DNA from: Actinomycetota bacterium
GTDB taxonomy: Bacteria; Actinomycetota; Thermoleophilia; Solirubrobacterales; Solirubrobacteraceae
Length of the DNA: 16,026 nt
NCBI GenBank assembly: GCA_005788585.1
Contig: SYBY01000249.1
Coordinates: 1 to 16,026 of the forward strand
Direction of reading: 5' to 3'
Numbering within the stretch: position 1 is the stretch's first letter; every line of letters starts with the position of its first letter. Positions 1 through 6,966 of the stretch are shown in pieces. The translations under genes were made by a program, and so were the position numbers. Under the pieces are notes generated by a model. The model was not told where the DNA came from. It made no database searches and was given only the letters and a program-made list of their open reading frames with translations.

Positions 1-933
1 GGCGGCGGGATGGACGGCGTGGCCCGGCGCCGGGGCGGGGTGCTCGAGCGGCTCCTGCACATCGGTGAGGCGCCGGTCATCGTGCGGGCGGCCCAGCCGG
101 CGGGCGGGGACGTCGTCCTCGGGGCCTGGGCCGACGACCGCGACGCCGCGCGGGAGGCCGTCGCGCGGACGCGCCGCGCGCTCGGGCTCGACGACGACCT
201 CGCGCCCTTCGTGGAGCGGTTTCGCTGGGACCCGCTGATCGGCTCGTCGGTCCGCCGCCGGCCGTACCTGCGCGTGCGCGGGCGTCCCGTCGCCTTCGAG
301 GCGCTGGCCTGGGCGATCTGCGAGCAGCTCATCGAGTTCACGCGGGCGACGGCGATCGAGCGCCGCATCGTCTGGCGCCTGGGCAGGCATGACGCCCCGA
401 CCGGTCTGCGCGACCTCCCGTCGGCCGCGACCCTCGCCGGGACCGCTCCCGCGCAGCTCTGCGCGTTCGGGTTGGCCGAGAAGCGCGCGCTCGCGCTCAC
501 CCGCTGCGCCCGTGAGGTGGCCAGCGGCCGGGTCGACCTCGACGATGCCGACCACGAGGCCGGCTGGGCCCGGTTGCGCCGGATCCCGGAGATCGGCCAG
601 TGGACGATCGACATGCTCGCCTCGCAGGGCCAGGGCCGCCTGGACTGCTTCCCGGCGGGCGACCTGGGCTTCCTCAAGCTCGTCGGGCGGCTCCGCAGCG
701 GCGGCGATCCCGACGCCTACGCGACCGAGGACGAGGTCCGTGAGCTCTTCGCGCCCTACGGGGCGTGGGCGGGCCTCGCCGCCACCCACGCCCTCGGCCT
801 GGCCACGTCCGTCGATCAGGGGGCGGCTTCGCCCTCGCCGAGGCCCTCGCCCGGCAGGAACTCGTTGGTGAACGCCCGTGCGCCCGGGGTCGTCGAGCCG
901 ATGAGCTCCTCGTCGACCATCCAGGTCGTGTAG
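1..933 (+). CDS. AlkA-type DNA-3-methyladenine glycosylase (5' end probably outside window)
   Basis: Base-excision repair glycosylase of the HhH-GPD superfamily, which removes alkylated purines such as 3-methyladenine from DNA. Numbering from the ATG at 10, a helix-hairpin-helix core lies at about residues 189-203 (LRRIPEIGQWTIDM), followed by the glycine/proline-rich loop and the likely catalytic Asp218 in FPAGDLGFLK, the position of AlkA Asp238. A conserved helix AICEQLIEFTRAT sits near residue 102. The frame is open to the left edge (GGC GGC GGG before the ATG), and the visible N-terminus already resembles the interior of family members, so the true start is probably upstream of the window. 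The last ~40 residues are Ser/Pro-rich, unlike the family, and overlap the 3' end of the convergent thiY-like gene by 118 bp. Family assignment is firm; the exact substrate range is inferred. Confidence 0.85.
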   Translation, partial: GGGMDGVARRRGGVLERLLHIGEAPVIVRAAQPAGGDVVLGAWADDRDAAREAVARTRRALGLDDDLAPFVERFRWDPLIGSSVRRRPYLRVRGRPVAFEALAWAICEQLIEFTRATAIERRIVWRLGRHDAPTGLRDLPSAATLAGTAPAQLCAFGLAEKRALALTRCAREVASGRVDLDDADHEAGWARLRRIPEIGQWTIDMLASQGQGRLDCFPAGDLGFLKLVGRLRSGGDPDAYATEDEVRELFAPYGAWAGLAATHALGLATSVDQGAASPSPRPSPGRNSLVNARAPGVVEPMSSSSTIQVV

Positions 934-1850
934 TCCGCCCACTCCTTCGGGTCCATGTAGCCGAACGGCCGGTCCTCGTCCTCGGGGAAGAAGACCGGCA
1001 GGGTCGCGTCGACGACGGCGGTCTGCAGCCCGCGCTGCAGGTCGGGGTTGGCCTCGAGCAGCGGGTCGATGCCCTGCGCCGGGTCCTCCCTCAGCGCCTG
1101 GTGACCTGCGGCCAGCGCCTGCATGAAGCGGCGGAGCATCGGGCCCTCGTTGCGCACCGTCTCGGCGCGGGCGACGACGATCAGCTCGTTGTACGTCGGG
1201 ACGCCCAGGTCCTCCATGCGGAGGATCGTCGGGTTGCGGTTGCGGCGCTCGAGCTCGACGCCCTCGTAGTTCCAGAACGACCCGAGCGTGGCGTCGACGC
1301 GGCCCGACAGCATCGCGGGCGTCAGGTTGAAGCCGACGTTGATCTCGCGCACCGACGACTCCGGGACGTTCGCCTCACGCAGGATCGTCTTCAGGTACGC
1401 GCTCTGGTACGGGATCCCGGCGGTGCCGACGCGGGCGTTGCGCAGGTCCTCGGGCTTCTTGATGGCGTCCTTGCCGATGGAGATGAGCGACGTCAGCGGC
1501 TTCTGGACGAGCGCCCCGACCGCCTGGAGCTCCTGGCCCTTGTCGCGCGCGAGGAGCAGCTCGGGCTCATACGAGATGACGAGGTCGGCGCGGCCGGCGG
1601 CCAGCAGCTTCAGCGGCGCCGACGGGTCGGAGGGGGTACGGGGGGTGACGCGCAGGCCCGCGCGCTCGAAGTCGCCGTTGCCGATGGCGGCGTAGATGCC
1701 GGCGTGGTCGGCGTTGGGGAAGTAGTCCAGGACGAGGTCGATCTCCTGCGTCGAGGCGGTGCGGCCCTCCTCTTCGGACTTCTCGCCGCAGCCGGTGGCG
1801 ACGAGGGCGGCGCAGACCAGGAGCGCGGCGGTGACGGGACGTGGGATCAC
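816..1850 (-). CDS. thiY: ThiY-like substrate-binding lipoprotein (NMT1/THI5 family)
   Basis: Solute-binding component of an ABC importer, 344 residues, probably for a thiamine pyrimidine precursor (HMP or formylaminopyrimidine). The N-terminus is a lipoprotein signal with lipobox VATGC, so mature protein would start at Cys21 and be lipid-anchored outside the membrane. The motif DYFPNADHAGIYAA (residues 42-55) matches the NMT1/THI5 ligand-site signature, and the FNLTPAMLSGRVDA and FWNYEG segments (about 174-196) are typical of ThiY-type proteins. The GTG start at 1850 overlaps the permease stop as GTGA and has a GAGAGG ribosome site upstream; a longer open frame to 2459 is only an antiparallel/other-frame extension into the permease gene. 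It is last in the operon. Its identity as a thiamine-precursor binder rests largely on the riboswitch upstream; riboflavin-type RibY is a less likely alternative. Confidence 0.87.
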   Translation of the reverse strand: MIPRPVTAALLVCAALVATGCGEKSEEEGRTASTQEIDLVLDYFPNADHAGIYAAIGNGDFERAGLRVTPRTPSDPSAPLKLLAAGRADLVISYEPELLLARDKGQELQAVGALVQKPLTSLISIGKDAIKKPEDLRNARVGTAGIPYQSAYLKTILREANVPESSVREINVGFNLTPAMLSGRVDATLGSFWNYEGVELERRNRNPTILRMEDLGVPTYNELIVVARAETVRNEGPMLRRFMQALAAGHQALREDPAQGIDPLLEANPDLQRGLQTAVVDATLPVFFPEDEDRPFGYMDPKEWADYTTWMVDEELIGSTTPGARAFTNEFLPGEGLGEGEAAP

Positions 1851-2593
1851 GAGTGGCCTCTCGGGGTTGGGGAACGGGTGGCTCTCAGGCGCCGCTCGGC
1901 GATCGCGAGCAGGGCGACGAGCGAGATGGCAAAGGTGGCGAGCACGACGACGGCGGCCCAGGCGCGCGCCGTCTCCAGCTGGGGGATGGACTGCAGGATC
2001 ATGTGGCCGAGGCCGGCCTCCGAGCCGGCGTACTCGGCGAACACCGCGCCCATCACGGCGACGGCGACGGCGATCTTCGCGCCCGACACGGCGGCGGGGA
2101 CGGCGGCGGGCAGTTCGGCGAAGCGCAGGCGCTGCCAGCGCGTGGCGTCCATCGAGCGCAGGACCCGCAGGAGCTCGCCGTCGGTGGAGGACAGCGCGCC
2201 GAGCGTGACCACGACGATGGGGAAGAAGGCGACGAGCGCGACGATCACGACCTTGGGACCCAGGTCGTACCCGAACCACACCACCAGCAGTGGGGCGATC
2301 ACGGGGATCGGCAGGGCGACGGAGGCCACGAGCAGCGGGTAGATGGCCCGGCGGGCGGTCCGCGAGAGGTGCAGGCCCACGGCGAGCAGCAGGCCGACGA
2401 CGAGCGCGAGCAGGATCCCCAAGCCGACCTCGGTGGCGGTGACCGTGAAGTTGGACCACAACAGCGCCCGTTCGTCGACCAGCGCGGTGGCGATCGCGCT
2501 CGGCGCGGGGAGCAGCAGCTCGTCGACCGAACCGAGCTGCACGTAGAGCTCCCAGGCGCCGAGCAGGGCAAGGACGATGACGGCGCTCAGCAT
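1847..2593 (-). CDS. thiX: ThiX-like ABC importer permease
   Basis: Integral membrane permease (BPD_transp_1 family), 248 residues, partner of the adjacent ATPase and binding protein. Hydrophobic segments lie near residues 1-20, 52-76, 84-108, 114-135, 172-190 and 211-232, giving about six helices. The cytoplasmic EAA-type loop that docks on the ATPase is visible at about 141-175 (LLRVLRSMDATRWQRLRF followed by ELPAA), as in permeases of the nitrate/sulfonate/taurine/HMP group. The ATG at 2593 overlaps the ATPase stop by 7 nt (ATGCTGA), and a GGAGG lies about 10 nt upstream inside the ATPase gene, so translation is probably coupled. Earlier in-frame ATGs up to 2866 lie within the ATPase gene and give non-family sequence. 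Its stop overlaps the binding-protein start. Confidence 0.9.
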   Translation of the reverse strand: MLSAVIVLALLGAWELYVQLGSVDELLLPAPSAIATALVDERALLWSNFTVTATEVGLGILLALVVGLLLAVGLHLSRTARRAIYPLLVASVALPIPVIAPLLVVWFGYDLGPKVVIVALVAFFPIVVVTLGALSSTDGELLRVLRSMDATRWQRLRFAELPAAVPAAVSGAKIAVAVAVMGAVFAEYAGSEAGLGHMILQSIPQLETARAWAAVVVLATFAISLVALLAIAERRLRATRSPTPRGHS

Positions 2594-3363
2594 GCGCGCA
2601 GGGCCTCCAGGGCCTGTCGGCGCAGCGCGATGAGCGCCGGGTCGGCCGGATCCCGCGGGCGCGCGCCGGGGACGGCCAGCTCGGCGACGATGCGCGCGGG
2701 GCGGGGCGACAGGACGCAGACGCGGTCGGCGAGGACGAGCGCCTCCTCGATGTCGTGGGTCACGAGCAGGACCGTGCGCGGCTGGCTGGCCAGCGCGCCG
2801 GCCAGCCAGCGGTGGATCTCGGCGCGGGTGATGGCGTCCAGGGCGCCGAACGGCTCGTCGAGGCACAGGACGCCGCGGCCGGTCAGCAGCGCACGGGCGA
2901 AGGCGACGCGCTGACGCATGCCGCCCGAGAGCTGCGCGGGATGCGCGCGCTCGAATCCCGACAGCCCGAGCTCGGCCAGCAACGGTTCGGCGCGGCGGCG
3001 GGCCTCCGCCCGGGCCATGCCTTGCAGGCGCAGCGGCAGCGCGGCGTTGTCCAGCGCGTCGGCCCAGGGCAGCAGCGCGTCACGTTGCGGGACGAGCGCC
3101 GCCGCGACGGCCGCGACCGTGCCCGAGGACGGGTGCTGCAGGCCGCAGGCGATCTCGAGCAGCGTGCTCTTCCCGCAGCCGCTGGGACCCACGAGCGCGA
3201 CGGTCTCGCCGGCGGGGACCTCGAGGGTCAGGCCGCCCAGGACCTCGAGGTCGCCGAAGCGGTGGCGGATGTCGCGCAGCAGGACGGCCGGCGCCTGCGC
3301 GCCATCCTCACTCCGCGGCGTTCGGACCGGCACCGCTTGCGGTGTCGTGGTCTCGGACTGCAT
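2587..3363 (-). CDS. thiZ: ThiZ-like ABC importer ATPase
   Basis: Cytoplasmic ATPase energising the importer, 258 residues. All motifs are intact: Walker A GPSGCGKST (59-67), Q-loop Gln93 (VPQRD), signature LSGGMRQR (145-152), Walker B VLCLDEP (165-171) and switch His203 (VTHDIEEA). The C-terminal part ends shortly after the ABC fold, typical of the NrtD/SsuB/ThiZ group. I start it at the ATG at 3363, preceded by GGAGGGAG with good spacing. An upstream in-frame ATG at 3381 is part of the conserved TAATGCC of the TPP riboswitch and is very unlikely to be a start. First gene of a three-gene operon, so riboswitch control would extend to permease and binding protein through coupled overlaps. Confidence 0.92.
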   Translation of the reverse strand: MQSETTTPQAVPVRTPRSEDGAQAPAVLLRDIRHRFGDLEVLGGLTLEVPAGETVALVGPSGCGKSTLLEIACGLQHPSSGTVAAVAAALVPQRDALLPWADALDNAALPLRLQGMARAEARRRAEPLLAELGLSGFERAHPAQLSGGMRQRVAFARALLTGRGVLCLDEPFGALDAITRAEIHRWLAGALASQPRTVLLVTHDIEEALVLADRVCVLSPRPARIVAELAVPGARPRDPADPALIALRRQALEALRAC

Positions 3364-3457
3364 CGCTCCCTCCGCGGGCATTACCCCACAGGTTCGAAGG
3401 GTCTGCGCCGCCTGCGGACGCGATCTCAGCCGGCCTGCCGCCAGCCCCCCTGGTTGT
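3364..3457 (-). promoter_or_regulatory. TPP riboswitch (THI box) in the leader of the thiZXY-like operon
   Basis: Read on the minus strand, the leader has the TPP aptamer elements in order: an AGGGGGGC start (near 3445-3453), CTGAGAT (3429-3423), CCTTCGAACCTG (3400-3389), GTGGGGTAATGCC (ending at 3377), then GCGGAGGGA (to about 3368). These match the conserved THI-box core that binds thiamine pyrophosphate. The GGAGGGAG at the 3' end is at once aptamer sequence and the Shine-Dalgarno of the ATPase gene starting at 3363, so ligand binding would plausibly hide the ribosome site. No U-rich intrinsic terminator lies between aptamer and ATG, which favours translational control. The exact P1 pairing is not resolved by eye. 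Confidence 0.93.
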
Positions 3458-3465
3458 CGCTGCGG

Positions 3466-3471
3466 ATCCTA
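3466..3471 (-). promoter_or_regulatory. Candidate -10 box (TAGGAT) of the thiZXY-like operon
   Basis: TAGGAT on the minus strand lies about 10 nt upstream of the first aptamer bases, which would place the transcription start just before the riboswitch. No good -35 hexamer is visible at 16-18 nt spacing (a TCGACG sits 15 nt away). Position is the main support. Confidence 0.3.
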
Positions 3472-3508
3472 GAGGATGGACCGCCCCGTCGATGTATGGG
3501 AGGACCGG

Positions 3509-3529
3509 TCAATCGGTCTTTCAATCGGT
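3509..3529. repeat. Short direct repeat TCAATCGGT x2 in a divergent promoter region
   Basis: Two perfect 9-bp copies of TCAATCGGT (3509-3517 and 3521-3529) are separated by CTT, giving a 12-bp period. They lie between the TPP riboswitch leader on the minus strand and the start of the GGDEF/EAL gene on the plus strand, a place suited to a regulator site. No regulator is identified. The second copy is followed by TAGTACG, a possible -10-like element for the plus-strand gene. Confidence 0.5.
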
Positions 3530-3565
3530 AGTACGTTCTGCCACGTAGTCCCTGCGTCTCCGCCG

Positions 3566-6500
3566 ATGTCGCGCGCCGACCCGACACCCGACCCCGAGCC
3601 CACCCCGGCCCTGCGCCGGCGCGCCGACCGCCTGCGGTTCTGGGCGGTGGTGGGGGCGCTGATCGTGACGACCGCGATCGCGACGGTGATCGCCCACGGG
3701 ATCGACGTGGACCGCGAGCGCGCGCGCGAGGCGACCGCCGCCGACCAGGCGGTCGCGGCGATCGAGACCTCGGCCGCGCGGCTGGAGGACACGGTCCGTG
3801 ACCTCACGTCGCTGTTCGCCGCCAGCGACAGCGTCACGACCGAGGAGTTCTTCGCGTTCGCCGAACCCGCGCTCGAGGCCGGGGCGGCGTCGGGGCTCTC
3901 GCGGATCGACCTCGTCGACGGAGAAGACCGGGCGGCGTTCGAGCGCCGGTTCGGGCGGCCCATCTGGGAGCCCGCCGGTGATGACAGGCGCCGGGCGCCC
4001 GAACGCGAGGCCTATGCCGTCATCGTGAACGTCGCGGCGCGGACGCTCGAGCGGCCGGTCGTGGGCTACAACGTCCTCGCCGACAAGGAGGGCCAGCGGG
4101 CTGCGGCGCTGCGCGCGTCGGCGCGCACCGGCGAGACCGTCGCCTCCGGCGTCGTGCCGCTCGCGGCAAGCGGCCGCGCCGGGTTCGTCGTGTTTTCACC
4201 GAGGTACGAGGAAGGGCAGCCCGCCCAGACGCCGGCAGAGCGGCAACGAGCGCTCATGGGCTGGGTGTCAGGCGCGCTGGACTACCGCCAGCTCGGGCTC
4301 GCGGTCCGCACGGCCGCGGGCAGCGGCGGCCTGCGCCTCAGCCAGGACGGCAAGACCCTGGTGTCCATCGGCGAGATCGACGGGGATCCGGTCCGCGCGT
4401 CGCCGGTCATCGCCGGGACGCGCTGGCAGGTCGAGCTGTCCCCCGATCCCGACGGGCTCATCCCGGTTGCGGCCTGGGTCGCGCTGCTCGGCGTCCTCGG
4501 CACGATCTTCGTCGCCCTGCTGATGCGCCAGGCGGCGATCAGCGAGCACCGTTCCCGTCAGCTCGCGACGCTCCGCGGACGCGAACGCGATGAGGCGGTC
4601 CGTACCGGGGCGGCCGAGCGCGCAGCGATGCAGGCGCTGCTCGGGCACCTCCCCGATATTGCGATGTACCGCTACGACACCGACCTGCGCTTCACCACGG
4701 TCGCGGGCGGCCTGATCGCTGCCACCGGGCGCGCGTCGGCCCAGCTCGTCGGCTGCGGGCCTGCCGACATCGCGACCGACGAAGAGGCCGCGGTGCTCGA
4801 GCCCACGATGCGCGCGGCGATCGACGGCGCGTCGCACAGCTTCGCGATGACCCTCGGGGGCCGCCGCCTCTGGGTCCAGACCGTCCCGCTCACCGAGGGG
4901 GAGGAGGCGCTGCTGGTCGCCACGGACGTCACGGGCCTCGAACGCGCGCAGGCCGGGCGGGCCGAGGCCGAGGCGCGCTTCCAGCAGGCGTTCGACGACG
5001 CGCCCGTGGGCATGTCGCTCATGGACCTCCAGGGACGCTTCATCGAGGTCAACCGCGCGTTGTGCGAGATGACCGGCTATGACGCCGATGATCTGCGCGG
5101 CCACAACTTCTCCGTCCTGTCACGGTCGGAGGACATGCCGGCCCTCGCCGACGCGCTGCGCCAGCAGGCCGCCGGCGAAACGCATCGCGTGACCACCGAG
5201 ACGCGCGCGGTCCACGCGTCAGGGAACACGATCTGGCTGGAGATCCACGCGACGACGCTCGCCGGGCCGGACGGCCGGCCCGCGCTCGTGCTCAGCCAGG
5301 TCCTCGACGTGACCGACCGCCGGCGCTTCGAGGCGCGCATCCAGTACATGGCTGACCACGACCCGCTCACCGGCATGGCGAACCGGCGGGCGTTCGAGCG
5401 GGCGCTGGACACCCAGCTGGCGAACGTCCGCCGCTACGGCGCCCAGGGCGCGCTCCTCGTCTTCGACCTCGACCACTTCAAGGCCGTCAACGACACGCTG
5501 GGCCACACCGCGGGCGACGCGGTGATCGTCAACGCCGCCCGGATCCTGAAGGACCTGCTGCGCGAAAGCGACGTCGTCGCGCGGCTCGGCGGCGACGAGT
5601 TCGCCATCCTGCTCCCGCGCGCCGACCACGACGAGGCCGTCGACGTGGCGCGCAAGCTCGTGACGGAGATCCGCGCCAACGGCAGCGTGCTGGCGGGCCA
5701 GCGCCCCGGGAGCGTCACCGCGAGCGTGGGGGTCACGCTGCTCGACCCGGTGCAGGAGACGGGCGAGCAGGCGCTCGTCGACGCCGACCTCGCGATGTAC
5801 GACGCCAAGGAGGCGGGCCGCGACCGGTTCGCCGTGTTCCATCCGGGCAGCGAAGCCGCCCAGTCGCGCACGAAGTCCCGGCTGACCTGGCTGGAGCGCA
5901 TCCGCACGGCGCTCGACGACGACGCGATGGTCCTCGTCGCCCAGCCGATCCAGTCGCTCGACGACGAGCGCGTCGTCCACCACGAGCTCCTGCTGCGAAT
6001 GGTCGACGCCCACGGCGACCTCATCCCGCCCAGCTCGTTCCTGCACATCGCCGAGCGCTTCGGGCTCATCGAGGACGTCGACATCTGGGTGGTCCGTCAC
6101 GCGATCCGCGCGCTCGCCGAGCGCGCGGGGCAGGACCTGATCTTCGAGGTCAACCTGTCGGGCGGGTCGATCGGCTCCTCACGGGTCCTGCAGGTCATCG
6201 AGCAGGAACTGCGGGACACGGGGGTCGACCCCCAGCGGCTGATCTTCGAGATCACGGAGACCGCGGCGGTGTCGAACGTCGCCGAGGCCCGGGTGTTCGC
6301 CGAGCGCCTCGGCGAGCTCGGCTGCCGGTTCGCGCTCGACGACTTCGGCGCGGGCTTCGGCTCGTTCTACTACCTCAAGCACCTGCCGTGCGACTTCCTG
6401 AAGATCGACGGCGAGTTCATCCGCAACCTCTCGTCCACGCCGACCGATCAGGTGATCGTCGCGGGGCTCGTGCGGATCGCGCAGGGCCTCGGCAAGCAGA

Positions 6501-6649
6501 CGATCGCGGAGTTCGTCGGAGACCAGGAGACCGTCGATCTGCTGCGCCGCGAGGGCGTCGACATGGCGCAGGGCTACTTCGTCGGGCGGCCGGGGCGGCT
6601 GGAGGACGTCCTGGGGCCCGCTCCGGGCGTGGGCGCGCGGCGGCCCTAG
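3566..6649 (+). CDS. Membrane-bound CHASE-PAS-PAS-GGDEF-EAL cyclic-di-GMP protein
   Basis: Bifunctional-looking cyclic-di-GMP enzyme, 1027 residues from the ATG at 3566. Transmembrane helices at about 25-43 and 298-320 bracket an extracytoplasmic CHASE sensor domain (about 60-285; VGYNVLADKEGQR and FVVFSPRY are typical). Two PAS domains follow (about 350-450, divergent, and 472-590, canonical). The GGDEF domain (about 600-755) has an intact active site GGDEF (675-679) and an intact inhibitory I-site RESD (666-669). The EAL domain (about 780-1020) reads ELLLR at 807 instead of EALLR but keeps the ExTE motif (FEITET), DDFG at 925-928, LKID with Lys946, and QGY near the end, so phosphodiesterase activity is plausible. 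An in-frame ATG at 3476 would add 30 non-family residues and run into the opposing promoter region. No Shine-Dalgarno precedes 3566. It stands alone as a plus-strand gene. Confidence 0.92.
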   Translation: MSRADPTPDPEPTPALRRRADRLRFWAVVGALIVTTAIATVIAHGIDVDRERAREATAADQAVAAIETSAARLEDTVRDLTSLFAASDSVTTEEFFAFAEPALEAGAASGLSRIDLVDGEDRAAFERRFGRPIWEPAGDDRRRAPEREAYAVIVNVAARTLERPVVGYNVLADKEGQRAAALRASARTGETVASGVVPLAASGRAGFVVFSPRYEEGQPAQTPAERQRALMGWVSGALDYRQLGLAVRTAAGSGGLRLSQDGKTLVSIGEIDGDPVRASPVIAGTRWQVELSPDPDGLIPVAAWVALLGVLGTIFVALLMRQAAISEHRSRQLATLRGRERDEAVRTGAAERAAMQALLGHLPDIAMYRYDTDLRFTTVAGGLIAATGRASAQLVGCGPADIATDEEAAVLEPTMRAAIDGASHSFAMTLGGRRLWVQTVPLTEGEEALLVATDVTGLERAQAGRAEAEARFQQAFDDAPVGMSLMDLQGRFIEVNRALCEMTGYDADDLRGHNFSVLSRSEDMPALADALRQQAAGETHRVTTETRAVHASGNTIWLEIHATTLAGPDGRPALVLSQVLDVTDRRRFEARIQYMADHDPLTGMANRRAFERALDTQLANVRRYGAQGALLVFDLDHFKAVNDTLGHTAGDAVIVNAARILKDLLRESDVVARLGGDEFAILLPRADHDEAVDVARKLVTEIRANGSVLAGQRPGSVTASVGVTLLDPVQETGEQALVDADLAMYDAKEAGRDRFAVFHPGSEAAQSRTKSRLTWLERIRTALDDDAMVLVAQPIQSLDDERVVHHELLLRMVDAHGDLIPPSSFLHIAERFGLIEDVDIWVVRHAIRALAERAGQDLIFEVNLSGGSIGSSRVLQVIEQELRDTGVDPQRLIFEITETAAVSNVAEARVFAERLGELGCRFALDDFGAGFGSFYYLKHLPCDFLKIDGEFIRNLSSTPTDQVIVAGLVRIAQGLGKQTIAEFVGDQETVDLLRREGVDMAQGYFVGRPGRLEDVLGPAPGVGARRP

Positions 6650-6966
6650 GGACCGCTGGCGATCGTCACGGTCCACGTCGACGTGTAGGTGCCGGTGCGG
6701 GCGTTCGCGGGCACGGCGAGCGAGAACGCGGGCGTGAGGTCCACCGGGCCCGTCCCGGTGTCATCGGGCGTGCTGAAGAACTTCGCGGCCGTCGGGGCGA
6801 CGCCTGCTGCCGGGAGCGTGATCGGATACGACATCGTGTTCGACGGGGCGACGCACGCGCCGCCCTGCGGCGTGGCGCTGACGCCGGTGATCGTCGTGGC
6901 GGTGGTGGGCAAGGTATTGCCGCCGCTGGTGAACGTGGTCGAGGTGGCGCTGAGCGACCAGCCGGC
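6646..6966 (-). repeat. WxL-domain coding segment, copy 2 (paralogous to 9062-9391)
   Basis: The 3' end of the propeller gene is similar to the 3' end of the small WxL gene at both protein and DNA level. Shared blocks include TSTTFTSGGNTLPTTATT, YP-x-TLPAAGVAPT-A-K and GTYTSTWT. This indicates domain duplication, or gene conversion, within the operon. Confidence 0.8.

Noticed and set aside
765..2342. Long plus-strand open frame opposite the thi importer genes
   Set aside because: Arg/Asp/Gly-rich composition typical of an antisense shadow in GC-rich DNA; the minus-strand proteins carry clear family motifs across the same bases.
3476..3565. Thirty-residue N-terminal extension of the GGDEF/EAL protein
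   Set aside because: Not typical of the family, no ribosome site, and it would cover the repeat and promoter region.
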